Source of the DNA: Desulfobulbaceae bacterium
Lineage (GTDB): Bacteria > Desulfobacterota > Desulfobulbia > Desulfobulbales > Desulfurivibrionaceae
Length of the DNA stretch: 62,328 nt
Assembly (NCBI GenBank): GCA_003517965.1
Contig: DOZO01000081.1
Span: 1 to 62,328 of the forward strand
Reading direction: 5' to 3'
Under the pieces are notes generated by a model that was given only the letters and a program-made list of their open reading frames with translations, did no database searches and had not been told where the DNA came from. The position numbers were made by a program, and so were the translations under genes. The stretch's first letter is position 1. Each line of letters opens with the position of its first letter. Shown one piece after another: positions 26,001-34,009 of this stretch.

Positions 26001-26570
26001 GGGGACAATCAGCCGGTGCGGGTGGGTGGGCTGATCAGGGAATACAAGGATCATCGCAGTAAAAAAGGCGATCGCATGGCCTTTGTCGTGCTGGAAGACA
26101 GGGCCGGTGCCACCGAGGTGGTCATCTTCCCTGAGGCCTTTGCTAAATGTGCTCATCTTCTTACCAGCGATGAACCGCTTATCGTTCTGGGCACGGTGAA
26201 ACAGGAAGAGCAGGGCACCAAGATCATTGCTGAATCGGTGGACAGCCTGAGCGAGGCGCGCGGTAAATATACCAATGGGGCTCGGATTCTGCTCAAATCA
26301 GAGCAGGTGGGCAGGCAGAAGCTGGAAAGCCTGAAAACCAGAGTGCGCGAGTATCATGGTGCTTGCCCGGTTTCTTTGACCTTGAATTTTGCCGGTCGGG
26401 GTGAGGTAGATATTGAGCCGCCTTCTGATTTTACTGTAAGGCCCTGCCGGGAATTTGATGCAGCGGTGGAAGGGGTACTTGGTTATGCCGCAGTGATGTA
26501 TCTGAAAACCAAGGTGGAGATTCAGCCTCGGCCCGGAGGCAAGGGTGGCCGCTGGCGGCAGAATGGGTAG
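23025..26570 (+). CDS. dnaE: DNA polymerase III alpha subunit
   Basis: A 1181-aa replicative polymerase. The N-terminal PHP domain begins FVHLHVHTQYSLLDGAIRV and holds TDHGSMYG. The palm carries PGRGSGAGSLVAYSLRITDIDPL and the catalytic PDFDVDFCQERR (about 411-422), with AGYGFNKSHSAAYALIAYQTAWLKAHYP further on. A C-terminal OB-fold (VGGLIREYKDHRSKKGDRMAF) binds ssDNA. Size is normal for DnaE1. ATG at 23025 has GGAG 6 nt upstream. It ends at a strong bidirectional terminator. Confidence 0.97.
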   Translation: MSENLVPPANFVHLHVHTQYSLLDGAIRVRDLLAKCKEYGMDAVAITDHGSMYGALEFYVQAKKAGIKPIIGCEFYVAHSKRFDKSAKSAGKAAFHLVLLAMNNIGYQNLLKLASLAHMEGFHYKPRIDMEVLAAHAEGLIALTACLHGGVPQRITAGDMKGAKREASQLLALFGDRLYLEMQENNIPEQTVVNKGLKQLSKELGIPLIATNDCHYLNRDEAQAHEVLLCIQTGKTMQDASRFRFSTDELYFKSPEEMKKAFAHSPESIAETVRLAARCNVELSFGDSHFPIFPVPEGETLDSLFEKSALAGLEERLNDMREIDQLKPELERTYRDRLTHEIEVIIKMGFPGYFLIVADFINWAKDHEIPVGPGRGSGAGSLVAYSLRITDIDPLPYGLIFERFLNIERKSMPDFDVDFCQERRGEVIEYVQQRYGGDTHVAQIVTYGSMKARAVIRDVGRAMGVAYGEVDRIAKLIPEELKITIQRAIDAEPRLQELIKRDPQVAELLRVAQTLEGLNRHISTHAAGVVISPRPMVEYLPICKGSKGEVLTQYDMIHTEMTGLIKFDFLGLKTLTVIDRALKLIAADIGQRPDINRIPLDDTKTYDLLAKGDALGIFQLESSGMRGLLMKMKPEVFSDLIALVALYRPGPLESGMVDQFVDTKHGRMQAIYPLSQLEPILKETYGVIVYQEQVMKIANVLAGYSLGDADNLRRAMGKKKAEVMAAEKEKFMAGAKKNSIPADKAEYVFDLMAKFAGYGFNKSHSAAYALIAYQTAWLKAHYPAQFMAALLSCDVGNTDKVVRYITECRDHGIEVLPPDINESDKDFAVVNDRIRFGLAAVKNVGGAALDSIMEVRATNGPYVGLEDFCARVDSRKVNRRVIESLIKAGAFDSLGAKRSQFFAVLDIALEQAQSTQRDRLSGQISLFAVMPQAQGSKANTIDLPDISEWSEKERLAFEKETVGFYLTGHPLDNFYQEIMAVADTDLTGLGDWGDNQPVRVGGLIREYKDHRSKKGDRMAFVVLEDRAGATEVVIFPEAFAKCAHLLTSDEPLIVLGTVKQEEQGTKIIAESVDSLSEARGKYTNGARILLKSEQVGRQKLESLKTRVREYHGACPVSLTLNFAGRGEVDIEPPSDFTVRPCREFDAAVEGVLGYAAVMYLKTKVEIQPRPGGKGGRWRQNG

Positions 26571-26624
26571 GAGGTGGAGAAAAAACTGGTGGGTGGTTAT
26601 TGTTTGCAGAGGTTGGCGCAAGGC

Positions 26625-26658
26625 AAAAAAAAAGCTGCTCAAATGAGCAGCTTTTTTT
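26625..26658. terminator. Bidirectional rho-independent terminator, dnaE / cytochrome c7
   Basis: A-run, then stem GCTGCTCA / TGAGCAGC with a 2-nt AA centre (the effective loop is larger), then a T-run. Because both flanks are homopolymeric, it works for dnaE on plus and the cytochrome gene on minus. Confidence 0.85.
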
Positions 26659-26675
26659 GTCTAAAAGCAGACAAC

Positions 26676-26981
26676 TTATTTGTGACATTCACCACACTTG
26701 GTCGGGCCTTTTCCTTGGGCTTTATGACAACCTTGGCAGAGTGCGTGGCCAGCCTTCATGCTCCACTTTTTATCTGCAGGGAAGTCGGCGCTTTTATGGC
26801 AGACATCGCATTCATTTTTAGCCTGATGCTTGGCATGGGGGAAGGTTGCGGGTTTTTTGGCTGCTTCGGTTTTCAAGGTGATGACGGCAGGGCCCTTGTC
26901 TGGGGCAGCGACAGCATTGTTGACAACAGCAAAACCGAAAACAAGCGCGAAAGCGGCGGAACAGATAATGCTTTTCTTCAT
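26676..26981 (-). CDS. Triheme cytochrome c7-type periplasmic protein (class III)
   Basis: A 101-aa protein with a Sec signal peptide (KK, hydrophobic core to about residue 22, cleavage near AVA-AP). Mature sequence has three CxxCH haem sites (CDVCH, CQGCH, CGECH) and FPHAKH supplying distal ligands. GKGPTKCGECHK closely matches PpcA-type c7 cytochromes, which shuttle electrons in the periplasm of sulfur- and metal-reducing bacteria. ATG at 26981 has GGGAG 7 nt upstream. It is downstream of the ccs genes that would mature it and has its own promoter. Confidence 0.88.
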   Translation of the reverse strand: MKKSIICSAAFALVFGFAVVNNAVAAPDKGPAVITLKTEAAKKPATFPHAKHQAKNECDVCHKSADFPADKKWSMKAGHALCQGCHKAQGKGPTKCGECHK

Positions 26982-27052
26982 TGTTCTTCTCCCATAATAC
27001 AGTTGGTTTATAAAATTGGAGCTTATTAACCCCATTCACTTACAGGTGTTAT

Positions 27053-27082
27053 TCTATAAACGCACCTGACAAACTTTGTCAA
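27053..27082 (-). promoter_or_regulatory. Promoter with overlapping palindrome for the c7 cytochrome gene
   Basis: Minus strand: TTGACA (27077-27082), 18-bp spacer, TATAGA (27053-27058), about 72 nt upstream of the ATG. The perfect palindrome TGACAAAGTTTGTCA (27067-27081) overlaps the -35, as expected for a repressor site. The binding protein is unknown. Confidence 0.6.
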
Positions 27083-27179
27083 GCAGGAAAGATAACGTCC
27101 GTCCAGTTTTCGGGGTTGTTCTGTGGCCTTGGGTGGATCAGCCTTAAGCAAGAAAAACGTAGCTCATGTGAATGGTTAC

Positions 27180-28022
27180 TCAGCCTCCGCCGCCGTAGCT
27201 GTGCAAACCGGAGAGGAGATAATTTACCCCGTAATAGGTGAATATAACCGAGACAAAACCGATGATGGCCAACCAGGCGATACGCCTCCCTCCCCATCCT
27301 TTGGTGAATCTGGCATGCAGGGTTGCCGCATAGACAAACCAGGTGATCAGGGACCAGGTTTCTTTGGGATCCCAACTCCAGTAGGTGCCCCAGGCTGAGT
27401 TGGCCCAGACCGCCCCGGTGATGATGCCGGCTGTAAGCCAGAGAAAACCGAAAACCAGGGTTTTATGGATGATGTCATCGCTGGTTTTGAGGTCGGGGAG
27501 AGAATCAAGCAGAGAAGAAGTCTGGTCTGTCTGTCGTTTCCGGTCTTTGAGCAGATACATGATGCCCATGCCGCTGGCTACGGCGAAGGCGGCATAACCT
27601 ATAAAGCAGGTAATGACATGAGCGATGAGCCAGTTGCTCTGCAGAGCCGGAATGAGCGGTTTGATGTCGGGGTTTTTGAGCCCGGCCAGAATCATGGCCA
27701 AGGCGGCAAAGGGCATGGAAAATGCGCCAAGGATCCGGTTTTTGTAACGAACCTCCATGCCGAGATAGACGATGGCAATAGACCAGGCAAAGAAGACCAG
27801 AGACTCGTACATATTGGAAAGAGGCGCGTAGCCGATTCCCATCTGGTGCGACTCGTACCAGCGCATTCCGATGCCGGCGGTGTTGGCAAGAAAGGCTCCG
27901 ATGGTCATCAGAGTGGCAAAAAAGCCAAGCTTTTTCGTCTGGAAGACCAAGATGCCGATGTAGAGAATTGCGGCAAAAAGATAGGCAAAGGTAGTGATGC
28001 CCATAAGCTGTGAACTGTTCAT
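27180..28022 (-). CDS. ccsA: System II cytochrome c biogenesis protein CcsA/ResC
   Basis: A 280-aa integral membrane protein with about eight hydrophobic helices. It carries the haem-handling WWD-type signature WGTYWSWDPKETWSLITW (about 215-232) and conserved histidines flanking it. CcsA with its ResB partner exports haem and ligates it to CxxCH sites in the periplasm. The upstream resB gene is 9 nt away. It lies next to the c7 cytochrome gene. The gene is sometimes named ccsB in annotations of this family. Confidence 0.92.
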   Translation of the reverse strand: MNSSQLMGITTFAYLFAAILYIGILVFQTKKLGFFATLMTIGAFLANTAGIGMRWYESHQMGIGYAPLSNMYESLVFFAWSIAIVYLGMEVRYKNRILGAFSMPFAALAMILAGLKNPDIKPLIPALQSNWLIAHVITCFIGYAAFAVASGMGIMYLLKDRKRQTDQTSSLLDSLPDLKTSDDIIHKTLVFGFLWLTAGIITGAVWANSAWGTYWSWDPKETWSLITWFVYAATLHARFTKGWGGRRIAWLAIIGFVSVIFTYYGVNYLLSGLHSYGGGG

Positions 28023-28031
28023 GGTAGATCC

Positions 28032-29390
28032 TTAAGCGTTTGTAAACGTGGAGTCTTGTGTGAAACACTCGACAAGGGCGGTAAATTCTTTTTCAAAGGC
28101 GAGCTTGTTTTTGTTGCTGACCCCACAAACCAGTATTCTGCAGTGGTTTGCAGATTCTTCTCGAACAATATAAACCCAAATTCTTCGGTGTGAAAGAAAG
28201 AAAGCGACGTAGAGGCCGATCAGCATGAGGGTGCATCCGGCATAGACCGTCCAGACGCCGGGATCTTTCGCCACCTGAAGGCCAGTGGCGTATACCTGGC
28301 TTGCCTGGAATTCATACGTTGCTGTAGGGCTCGAGATGGTCTGGGTTGTGTTGTTATCCATCCAGAAGAGGATAGGTTCGCCCTGACCATCGTAAAACCA
28401 CACCTTCAGCCTGTTGATATCACCCATACGGCTGCGCGTTTCCTGATTGATGACGCCAAACGCTATTTCGGTGCCGGGCCAGGGGATTTTCTGGCCAAAG
28501 GGGATTTGCAAGGCATGGCGGGCCTTGGTGTCCTTATTGACGATGACCACGTTGAAGCCCTGCATGGGCTCGTAACTGGATTGGTAAAAGGTGATTCCTT
28601 TGTAGGTAAGGGGATCGTTGACAATGATATTCTTGGGTGGCGGGGGCTCTTTGGCCGAGCTGTCAATAATTTTCAGGGTGGAGCGAAATTCTTTCGGTGT
28701 TCTTCCGTCAGCGTAGTAGGAGACGTTGAAATCATCGCATTGTACAGAAAAACCAAGGGGGATTGTTTTTTCGCTGCCGGTTTCGTAGGCGGTGCTGGTG
28801 GCGCTCCCCTCAGGAATCATGACGCCTGCCTTGAAACCGAGCAAGGAGCCGACGATGGCGCCGACAAAAATGAAGAGGATGCTAAGATGAACCGCATAGA
28901 CACCCAGACGACTCCAGGCATGTTTCTGGGAAAAAAGCAGGGTGCCAGTCGATTTATTTTCGCTTTGCGCTCGCCAACCTTTTTTTACAAGAAAGCCGGT
29001 GACTATCTGTGCAAGGGCGGTGGCGTCCCCACTGGCATGGTACACTTGGCGGTGCGGCATTTTTTCCAGCCGTTCAAGGTCGGTTTCAAGGTTATTCAGC
29101 ACCACCATCTGCCAGACGTTGGGCAGCCGGTCTATGGTGCAGACAATGAGGTTGATGCTGAATAAAAGCAGCAGGCCGATAAACCACCACGAGTTGTACA
29201 TGTTCGGCACATCGAGCATTTGGAAAAATTGGGCGGCGCGCTGGCCAAAGGCCTCGATATAAAACTCGGGCGGGTTTTTTTGTGGAATCAGGGTGCCGAT
29301 AATGGAGGTTGTGGCCAGAACCAGCAGAGTGAAAAGAGCAAGTCTGACAGAGGCGAAAAAGCGCCACACCATGTTGTCTGTTTTTTTCAT
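28032..29390 (-). CDS. resB: System II cytochrome c biogenesis protein ResB/Ccs1
   Basis: A 452-aa ResB-like protein: RFFASVRLALFTLLVLATTSIIGTLIPQ is the conserved first helix, followed by three further membrane segments and a large periplasmic domain (about 200-370). FYQSSYEP and the last helix near GCTLMLIGLYVAFFLSHRRIWV match the family. The last 40 residues after HRRIWVYI include two cysteines and a Lys/Glu-rich stretch, longer than a minimal ResB. First gene of the minus-strand pair resB-ccsA. No promoter was identified with confidence upstream. Confidence 0.9.
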   Translation of the reverse strand: MKKTDNMVWRFFASVRLALFTLLVLATTSIIGTLIPQKNPPEFYIEAFGQRAAQFFQMLDVPNMYNSWWFIGLLLLFSINLIVCTIDRLPNVWQMVVLNNLETDLERLEKMPHRQVYHASGDATALAQIVTGFLVKKGWRAQSENKSTGTLLFSQKHAWSRLGVYAVHLSILFIFVGAIVGSLLGFKAGVMIPEGSATSTAYETGSEKTIPLGFSVQCDDFNVSYYADGRTPKEFRSTLKIIDSSAKEPPPPKNIIVNDPLTYKGITFYQSSYEPMQGFNVVIVNKDTKARHALQIPFGQKIPWPGTEIAFGVINQETRSRMGDINRLKVWFYDGQGEPILFWMDNNTTQTISSPTATYEFQASQVYATGLQVAKDPGVWTVYAGCTLMLIGLYVAFFLSHRRIWVYIVREESANHCRILVCGVSNKNKLAFEKEFTALVECFTQDSTFTNA

Positions 29391-29650
29391 ATGGGCCTTG
29401 TGTAAGGTTTTTTTAGATATTTTGGATAAAAGAAAAGGCAGAAAGAATGCTCTGTCTTGGTGGCAATATCAGCATGTTTGGTAGTAGGTTGTAATCTCTA
29501 ACCTTGTTTGTCTTTGGCTGTCAATAAAAAACCCCCCACCGCATTTTTGATCGTGTCTTTAACACAAGACATCGTACTTCTCGGTTTGTTCCGGGCTTTT
29601 TAAGTGATGCGCATTTTTTTAGGCAACGGCCAAAAAAAAGAACAAAACAC

Positions 29651-29679
29651 TTGTCAAGCAAGGGGAGAAGGTGTATACA
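29651..29679 (+). promoter_or_regulatory. Sigma70-type promoter for rpmB
   Basis: TTGTCA (29651-29656), 17-bp spacer, TATACA (29674-29679), about 100 nt before rpmB. The 391-bp gap between resB and rpmB otherwise shows only AT-rich and homopolymeric runs without recognisable genes. Confidence 0.55.
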
Positions 29680-29781
29680 TTTTCCTCTTTGAAAAGGGGA
29701 CAGACTGGAGAAATCAAGGCTGTCTCTGTACGATGATTTTTAAGATGCCCGCTGGTGCGGTTTGTGAAAGGAGTTTTTATT

Positions 29782-29976
29782 ATGTCAAAAAAATGTGCGA
29801 TTTGTGGAAAAGGCCCAGTTACCGGCAATAATGTAAGCCATGCTAACAATAAGAACAGAAGGCGCTGGTTGCCTAATCTGCAGCGGGTAAGAATGGCCAC
29901 CTCAGGTGGCAATGGCCTGCATGTCCGTGTTTGTACCCGTTGTATCCGTTCCGGTTCTGTAATTAAGCCTGCCTGA
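29782..29976 (+). CDS. rpmB: Ribosomal protein bL28, zinc-binding form
   Basis: A 64-aa protein: SKKCAICGKGPVTGNNVSHANN, RRWLPNLQRV, then HVRVCTRCIRSG. The CxxC pairs at 5-8 and near 52-55 identify the zinc-containing (C+) version of bL28. ATG at 29782 has AAAGGAG 8 nt upstream. Followed by a strong terminator, so it is a monocistronic unit. Confidence 0.96.
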   Translation: MSKKCAICGKGPVTGNNVSHANNKNRRRWLPNLQRVRMATSGGNGLHVRVCTRCIRSGSVIKPA

Positions 29977-29997
29977 CGTTCGCCGAAACAGTTTTTT

Positions 29998-30037
29998 ACA
30001 GCCCCTGTTTCTTCTCAAGAAGCAGGGGCTGTTTTAT
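29998..30037 (+). terminator. Rho-independent terminator of rpmB
   Basis: Ten-base arms ACAGCCCCTG and CAGGGGCTGT with a partly paired loop (TTCTT/AAGAA), followed by TTTTATTT. Clear plus-strand terminator. Confidence 0.88.
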
Positions 30038-30059
30038 TTAGACCTTCCCCTCGCCTGAA

Positions 30060-32216
30060 TCAGGTTCGCCTGGCCTCCAGAACTCCATCAAGCTGCTGCA
30101 AATGTTGTAGCAGGCGCAAGAGATGTTCCCTGCTGTTAATTTCAATAATGATAGAGATTTTGGCGATCCCGCCGCTTGAGGTTGTGGCTTCAAGGGTGAG
30201 GATGTTGGCATCGTCATGGTTGATCGCATTGCTGAGTGCAGCCAGCAGACCTTTCTGGTCGCGGGCGATAACCTGGATCTGAGCCCGATGAGTGGACTTG
30301 ATATTTTCGGCCCAGCTGACGGAGATAAGACGTTCCTGGTCTGCGGCCTTGAGGTTGGGGCAGGAAGCCTTGTGTACAGAAATGCCCCGGCCAGAGGTGA
30401 TAAAGCCCGCGATTTCGTCCCCTGGCACCGGCATGCAGCAATGGCTGATCTTGGTGAGGACATTATCCGCTCCACTCACCAGGATAATGTTGTCCCTTTC
30501 CGGCTTTCTCTCCCCCTTGTGAGGGACTGCTTCCTGAACAAGATCTTCCGGCAAGGCGTCTCTTATCTCCTGGGGCTGCAACTCCTTGATTATGGTTTGC
30601 ACCGTCATTTTCCTTGAGCCTATTTTACGCATCAGGTCGTCAAGGGTGTTGCAGGCAATGGTCTTGAGGAGCTCCTTGAGATGGCCGGTTTTGATCAGTT
30701 TTTTCAGGCTGATGTTGTGTTTTTTTAGCTCACGCTCGCAGATTTCCCGACCGGCCTGCAGGTTCTTCTCCCGTTCTTCAAGGTTGAGCCATTGACGGAT
30801 TCTATTTTTGGCCCGTGTGGTTTTGACTAAACCGAGCCAGGAACGGTTTGGCCTTTGTTTGGGTGAGGTGATAATTTCGACCAAGTCGCCGTTTTTGAGC
30901 TTGGTTTTAAGCTGGGCGATGATTCCGTTGATCTTGGCGCCGGTGCAGCGATTACCCACTTCGGTATGGATGCTGTAAGCAAAATCAATAGGGGTGCTAC
31001 CCTTGGGAAATTCCTTTACCTCGCCGGTGGGGGTCAGGACGAAGATTTCCTCTGCGTAGAGTTCACCCTTGACCGCGTCAAGAAATTCTTTTGGGTCTTC
31101 CAGTTCCTGGAGGGTGTGTACCAGTTGTTTGAGCCATTTGAAAAGCCTGGCATCTTTTGAGGTGATGGCCTTGCCTTCCTTGTAGGCCCAATGGGCGGCA
31201 ATGCCTTCCTTGGCGACCTGATCCATTTCTTCGGTGCGGATCTGTACCTCCATGAACTCTCCACTCAAACCGATCACGGAGGTATGCAGTGACTGATACA
31301 TATTGCCTTTCGGGGTGCTGATGAAATCCTTGAAACGTCCATCCACTGGCATCCATAGCGAATGGATAATACCAAGTGCCTCGTAGCATTCCTTGACTGA
31401 AGAGACAATTATTCGGAAGGCAACCTTGTCGTAGACCTTTTCGAAGGGGATATTCTGGACCACGAGTTTTCTGTAGATGCTGTAGAGATGTTTTGGACGT
31501 CCCAGCACCCGAAATTGTTTTAGGCCATGTTCGATAAGTTTCTGGTTGAGTAGCGCTTTGACCTCGTCAACATAATGTTCCCGATCCGCCAGCGAGGTAT
31601 GGATTTTGGCGGCGAGCGTCTGGTATTCTTTGGGGTGGAGATATGAAAAGGATAGATCTTCCAGTTCGCGTTTGAGCCAGTCGATCCCCAGACGACTGGC
31701 CAAAGGGGCGTAGAGGTCCATGGTTTCCTGGGCAAATTCCAGCTGTTTGTCACGCGAAACCTGTTGCAGTGATTGCATGTCGTGTAACCGGTCAGCCAGC
31801 TTAACCAGCAAAACCCGGATGTCGGAAGACATGGCCAGAAGCAGCTTGCGGATATTTTCTGCCTGATAAGCGAGACGGCTGTTAAACTGGACATCGGTGA
31901 TCTTGGTGGCGCCCTTGACGATATTGGCGACATCATCGCCAAAGGATGCTCGGAGGTTTTTTTCCGTCTCTTTGAGATCTGTGGCTTGCTTGAGCACGCC
32001 ATGCAGGAGACCCGCACATAGAGTAGGTATATCCAGACGCATAGTTGCCAGGATGTCGGTTACCATTAGGGCGTGGTATAGATAGGACCGACCGGAAAGG
32101 CGATGTTTGCCGGAGTAGAATTCCTTGGCAAAGACATGGGCCTTAATGAGCAGGCTGAGGTCTTCCTCGGGCATGTAACTCTTGGCCCGTTCTATTATCG
32201 TCTCTATGGTAACCAT
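30060..32216 (-). CDS. relA: RelA/SpoT family (p)ppGpp synthetase with degenerate hydrolase domain
   Basis: A 718-aa long RSH protein: HD domain (about 25-180), synthetase (about 230-340), TGS (about 390-450, FVLTPTGEVKEFPKGSTPIDFAYSIHT) and C-terminal ACT. The synthetase has GRPKHLYSIYRKL and GRFKDFISTPKGNMYQSLHT, so it bears the RxKD motif of bifunctional enzymes, not the ExDD of E. coli RelA. In the hydrolase domain the essential HDxxED is HGVLKQ (72-77): the metal-binding Asp and the catalytic Glu-Asp are lost, while the first His and ADRLH remain. Expected to make but not hydrolyse (p)ppGpp; inference from residues. Confidence 0.9.
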   Translation of the reverse strand: MVTIETIIERAKSYMPEEDLSLLIKAHVFAKEFYSGKHRLSGRSYLYHALMVTDILATMRLDIPTLCAGLLHGVLKQATDLKETEKNLRASFGDDVANIVKGATKITDVQFNSRLAYQAENIRKLLLAMSSDIRVLLVKLADRLHDMQSLQQVSRDKQLEFAQETMDLYAPLASRLGIDWLKRELEDLSFSYLHPKEYQTLAAKIHTSLADREHYVDEVKALLNQKLIEHGLKQFRVLGRPKHLYSIYRKLVVQNIPFEKVYDKVAFRIIVSSVKECYEALGIIHSLWMPVDGRFKDFISTPKGNMYQSLHTSVIGLSGEFMEVQIRTEEMDQVAKEGIAAHWAYKEGKAITSKDARLFKWLKQLVHTLQELEDPKEFLDAVKGELYAEEIFVLTPTGEVKEFPKGSTPIDFAYSIHTEVGNRCTGAKINGIIAQLKTKLKNGDLVEIITSPKQRPNRSWLGLVKTTRAKNRIRQWLNLEEREKNLQAGREICERELKKHNISLKKLIKTGHLKELLKTIACNTLDDLMRKIGSRKMTVQTIIKELQPQEIRDALPEDLVQEAVPHKGERKPERDNIILVSGADNVLTKISHCCMPVPGDEIAGFITSGRGISVHKASCPNLKAADQERLISVSWAENIKSTHRAQIQVIARDQKGLLAALSNAINHDDANILTLEATTSSGGIAKISIIIEINSREHLLRLLQHLQQLDGVLEARRT

Positions 32217-32257
32217 ATGTAATTGGCAGTGGTCATGTTACTGTGTTTATTGGAGAT

Positions 32258-32285
32258 GTAGGGGGACGGCATGCCGTGCCCCTAC
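32258..32285. repeat. REP-like 28-bp palindrome at the proS stop codon
   Basis: Arms GTAGGGG and CCCCTAC enclose ACGGCATGCCGT, giving a near-perfect 28-bp palindrome with one mismatch pair. The proS stop codon TAG (minus strand) is part of it. Palindromes of this general form are dispersed in many genomes; copy number here is unknown. Confidence 0.6.
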
Positions 32286-33991
32286 TGGTTACGGACCAGG
32301 GCAACGATTTTTGACCCGGCATCGGCCAGGGGCAGACTCAGGGTGCTGCCGGTGGATCGATCTCTGATTTCCACCAGACCTTTTTCGCTGAAGCTCTTGC
32401 CAACCATTACCCGGTATGGGATACCGAGGAGGTCAGCATCCTTGAACTTGCTTCCCGGCCGCTCATCCCGATCGTCCAGGAGCACCTCGATCCCGGCCTT
32501 GCCCAGGTGGTCATACAGCTCGTCGGCTGCCGCGGTGATCGCCTCATCCTTGGGTGATAGATTCAGGAGAATTACCTGAAAGGGCGCGATGGGCAGCGGA
32601 AAAATCATGCCGTCCTTGTCGTGGTTCTGCTCGATGGCCGCAGCCACGGTGCGGCTGACTCCGATGCCGTAGCAGCCCATGATAAAGGGCTGCTCCGTGC
32701 CCTGGTGGTCGAGAAAGGTTGCCTTTAGTGCCTCACTGTATTTGGTGCCCAGCTTGAAGATATGGCCTACTTCGATGCCGCGGGTCAGTTCCAGACTGCC
32801 GCCGCAGGTTGGGCAGCGGTCTTCGCTGGTAATCTGGCGCAGGTCGGTGATGGTCTGCGGGGTGAAATCGCGATTGAGATTGGCGTTGAGCAGATGAAAA
32901 TTCTTCTCGCCCGCGCCGATGACGAAGTTATGCATCCGGGTGAGTTCGCTGTCCGCCAGCACGGGGATGGTTAGACCAATGGGGCCGAGATAGCCGCTGG
33001 GTGTGGCGGTGGCGTCGAAGATATCCTTGTCCTCGGCCAGCCGCAGGTTGTCAGTGTGCACCCCCAGAGCATTAGCGAGTTTGACCGTCTGCACCTCGTG
33101 GTCCCCACGGAGCAGAACCGCTACCGGCTTGTCTTCGGCCATATAGACCAGGGTCTTGACCAGTTCCTTGGGTGCAATCCCTAAAAATTCCGTGACCGCG
33201 GCCACCTTTTTCTTGCCAGGGGTTTCGACTTTTTCTATAGCAAGAAGGGGTGGGGCAGCCGGGGAGGGCGGGGTCTGGCAGCGGGCTTTTTCCATGTTGG
33301 CCGCGTATTCGCATTCCTTGCAAATCACGATGGTGTCTTCGCCAGTGTCAGCCAGAACCATGAACTCGTGGGAGAAACTGCCGCCGATGGTGCCGGTGTC
33401 AGCTTCCACTGCCCGAAAGGCCAGGCCGCAACGGCTGAAGATCCGGTGATAGGCCTCGTGCATCTTCCGGTAGGTTGCGTCGGCGCCATCCTCGGTGGCG
33501 TCAAAGCTGTAGCCATCTTTCATGATGAACTCCCGACCACGCATCAAGCCGAAGCGGGGCCGAATTTCATCCCGGAACTTGGTCTGGATCTGGTAGAGAT
33601 TTAAGGGCAATTCCCGGTAGGAATGGACATTCAACCTGATCAAGTCAGTGATTACCTCTTCATGAGTGGGTCCGAGGCAGCTTGCCCGAGCATGCCGATC
33701 GGTAAAGCGCAGCAGCTCGGGGCCGTATTTTTCCCAACGGCCCGATTCCTTCCAGAGATCGGCAGGCTGGACCATGGGCAGTAGTAGCTCCTGGGCTCCG
33801 GCCCGATTCATCTCCTCGCGGACAATGCGCTCGACCTTGCGGATGGTGGCAAGGCCCAGAGGCAGATAGGAATAAATCCCGGAGGAGAGTTTTCTGATAA
33901 ATCCGGCGCGCAGCAGTAGTTGGTGGCTGATCACCTCGGCCTCGGAGGGGGTTTCTTTCAGGGTGGGGATGAGAAGCTGGGAGAAAAGCAT
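32282..33991 (-). CDS. proS: Prolyl-tRNA synthetase, bacterial type with editing domain
   Basis: A 569-aa class II synthetase. Motif 2 region FRDEIRPRFGLMRGREFIMKDGYSF, motif 3 GCYGIGVSRTVAAAIEQ. Between them an INS/YbaK editing domain (about 235-385; KVAAVTEFLGIAPKELVKTLVY) removes mischarged Ala-tRNA. C-terminal anticodon domain begins near FQVILLNLSPKDE. Length fits the prokaryotic ProS. It is preceded 18 nt away by ispG's end... ispG is transcribed in the same direction downstream-to-upstream, so ispG then proS form a minus-strand pair, followed by relA. Confidence 0.95.
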   Translation of the reverse strand: MLFSQLLIPTLKETPSEAEVISHQLLLRAGFIRKLSSGIYSYLPLGLATIRKVERIVREEMNRAGAQELLLPMVQPADLWKESGRWEKYGPELLRFTDRHARASCLGPTHEEVITDLIRLNVHSYRELPLNLYQIQTKFRDEIRPRFGLMRGREFIMKDGYSFDATEDGADATYRKMHEAYHRIFSRCGLAFRAVEADTGTIGGSFSHEFMVLADTGEDTIVICKECEYAANMEKARCQTPPSPAAPPLLAIEKVETPGKKKVAAVTEFLGIAPKELVKTLVYMAEDKPVAVLLRGDHEVQTVKLANALGVHTDNLRLAEDKDIFDATATPSGYLGPIGLTIPVLADSELTRMHNFVIGAGEKNFHLLNANLNRDFTPQTITDLRQITSEDRCPTCGGSLELTRGIEVGHIFKLGTKYSEALKATFLDHQGTEQPFIMGCYGIGVSRTVAAAIEQNHDKDGMIFPLPIAPFQVILLNLSPKDEAITAAADELYDHLGKAGIEVLLDDRDERPGSKFKDADLLGIPYRVMVGKSFSEKGLVEIRDRSTGSTLSLPLADAGSKIVALVRNQ

Positions 33992-34009
33992 GGAGCACCT
34001 GGTAAGCGG

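Noticed and set aside
26631..26652. Stem GCTGCTCA/TGAGCAGC similar to the hairpin of the 58-bp repeat
   Set aside because: Only the short stem is shared; flanks are A and T runs typical of a terminator and none of the outer repeat sequence is present.
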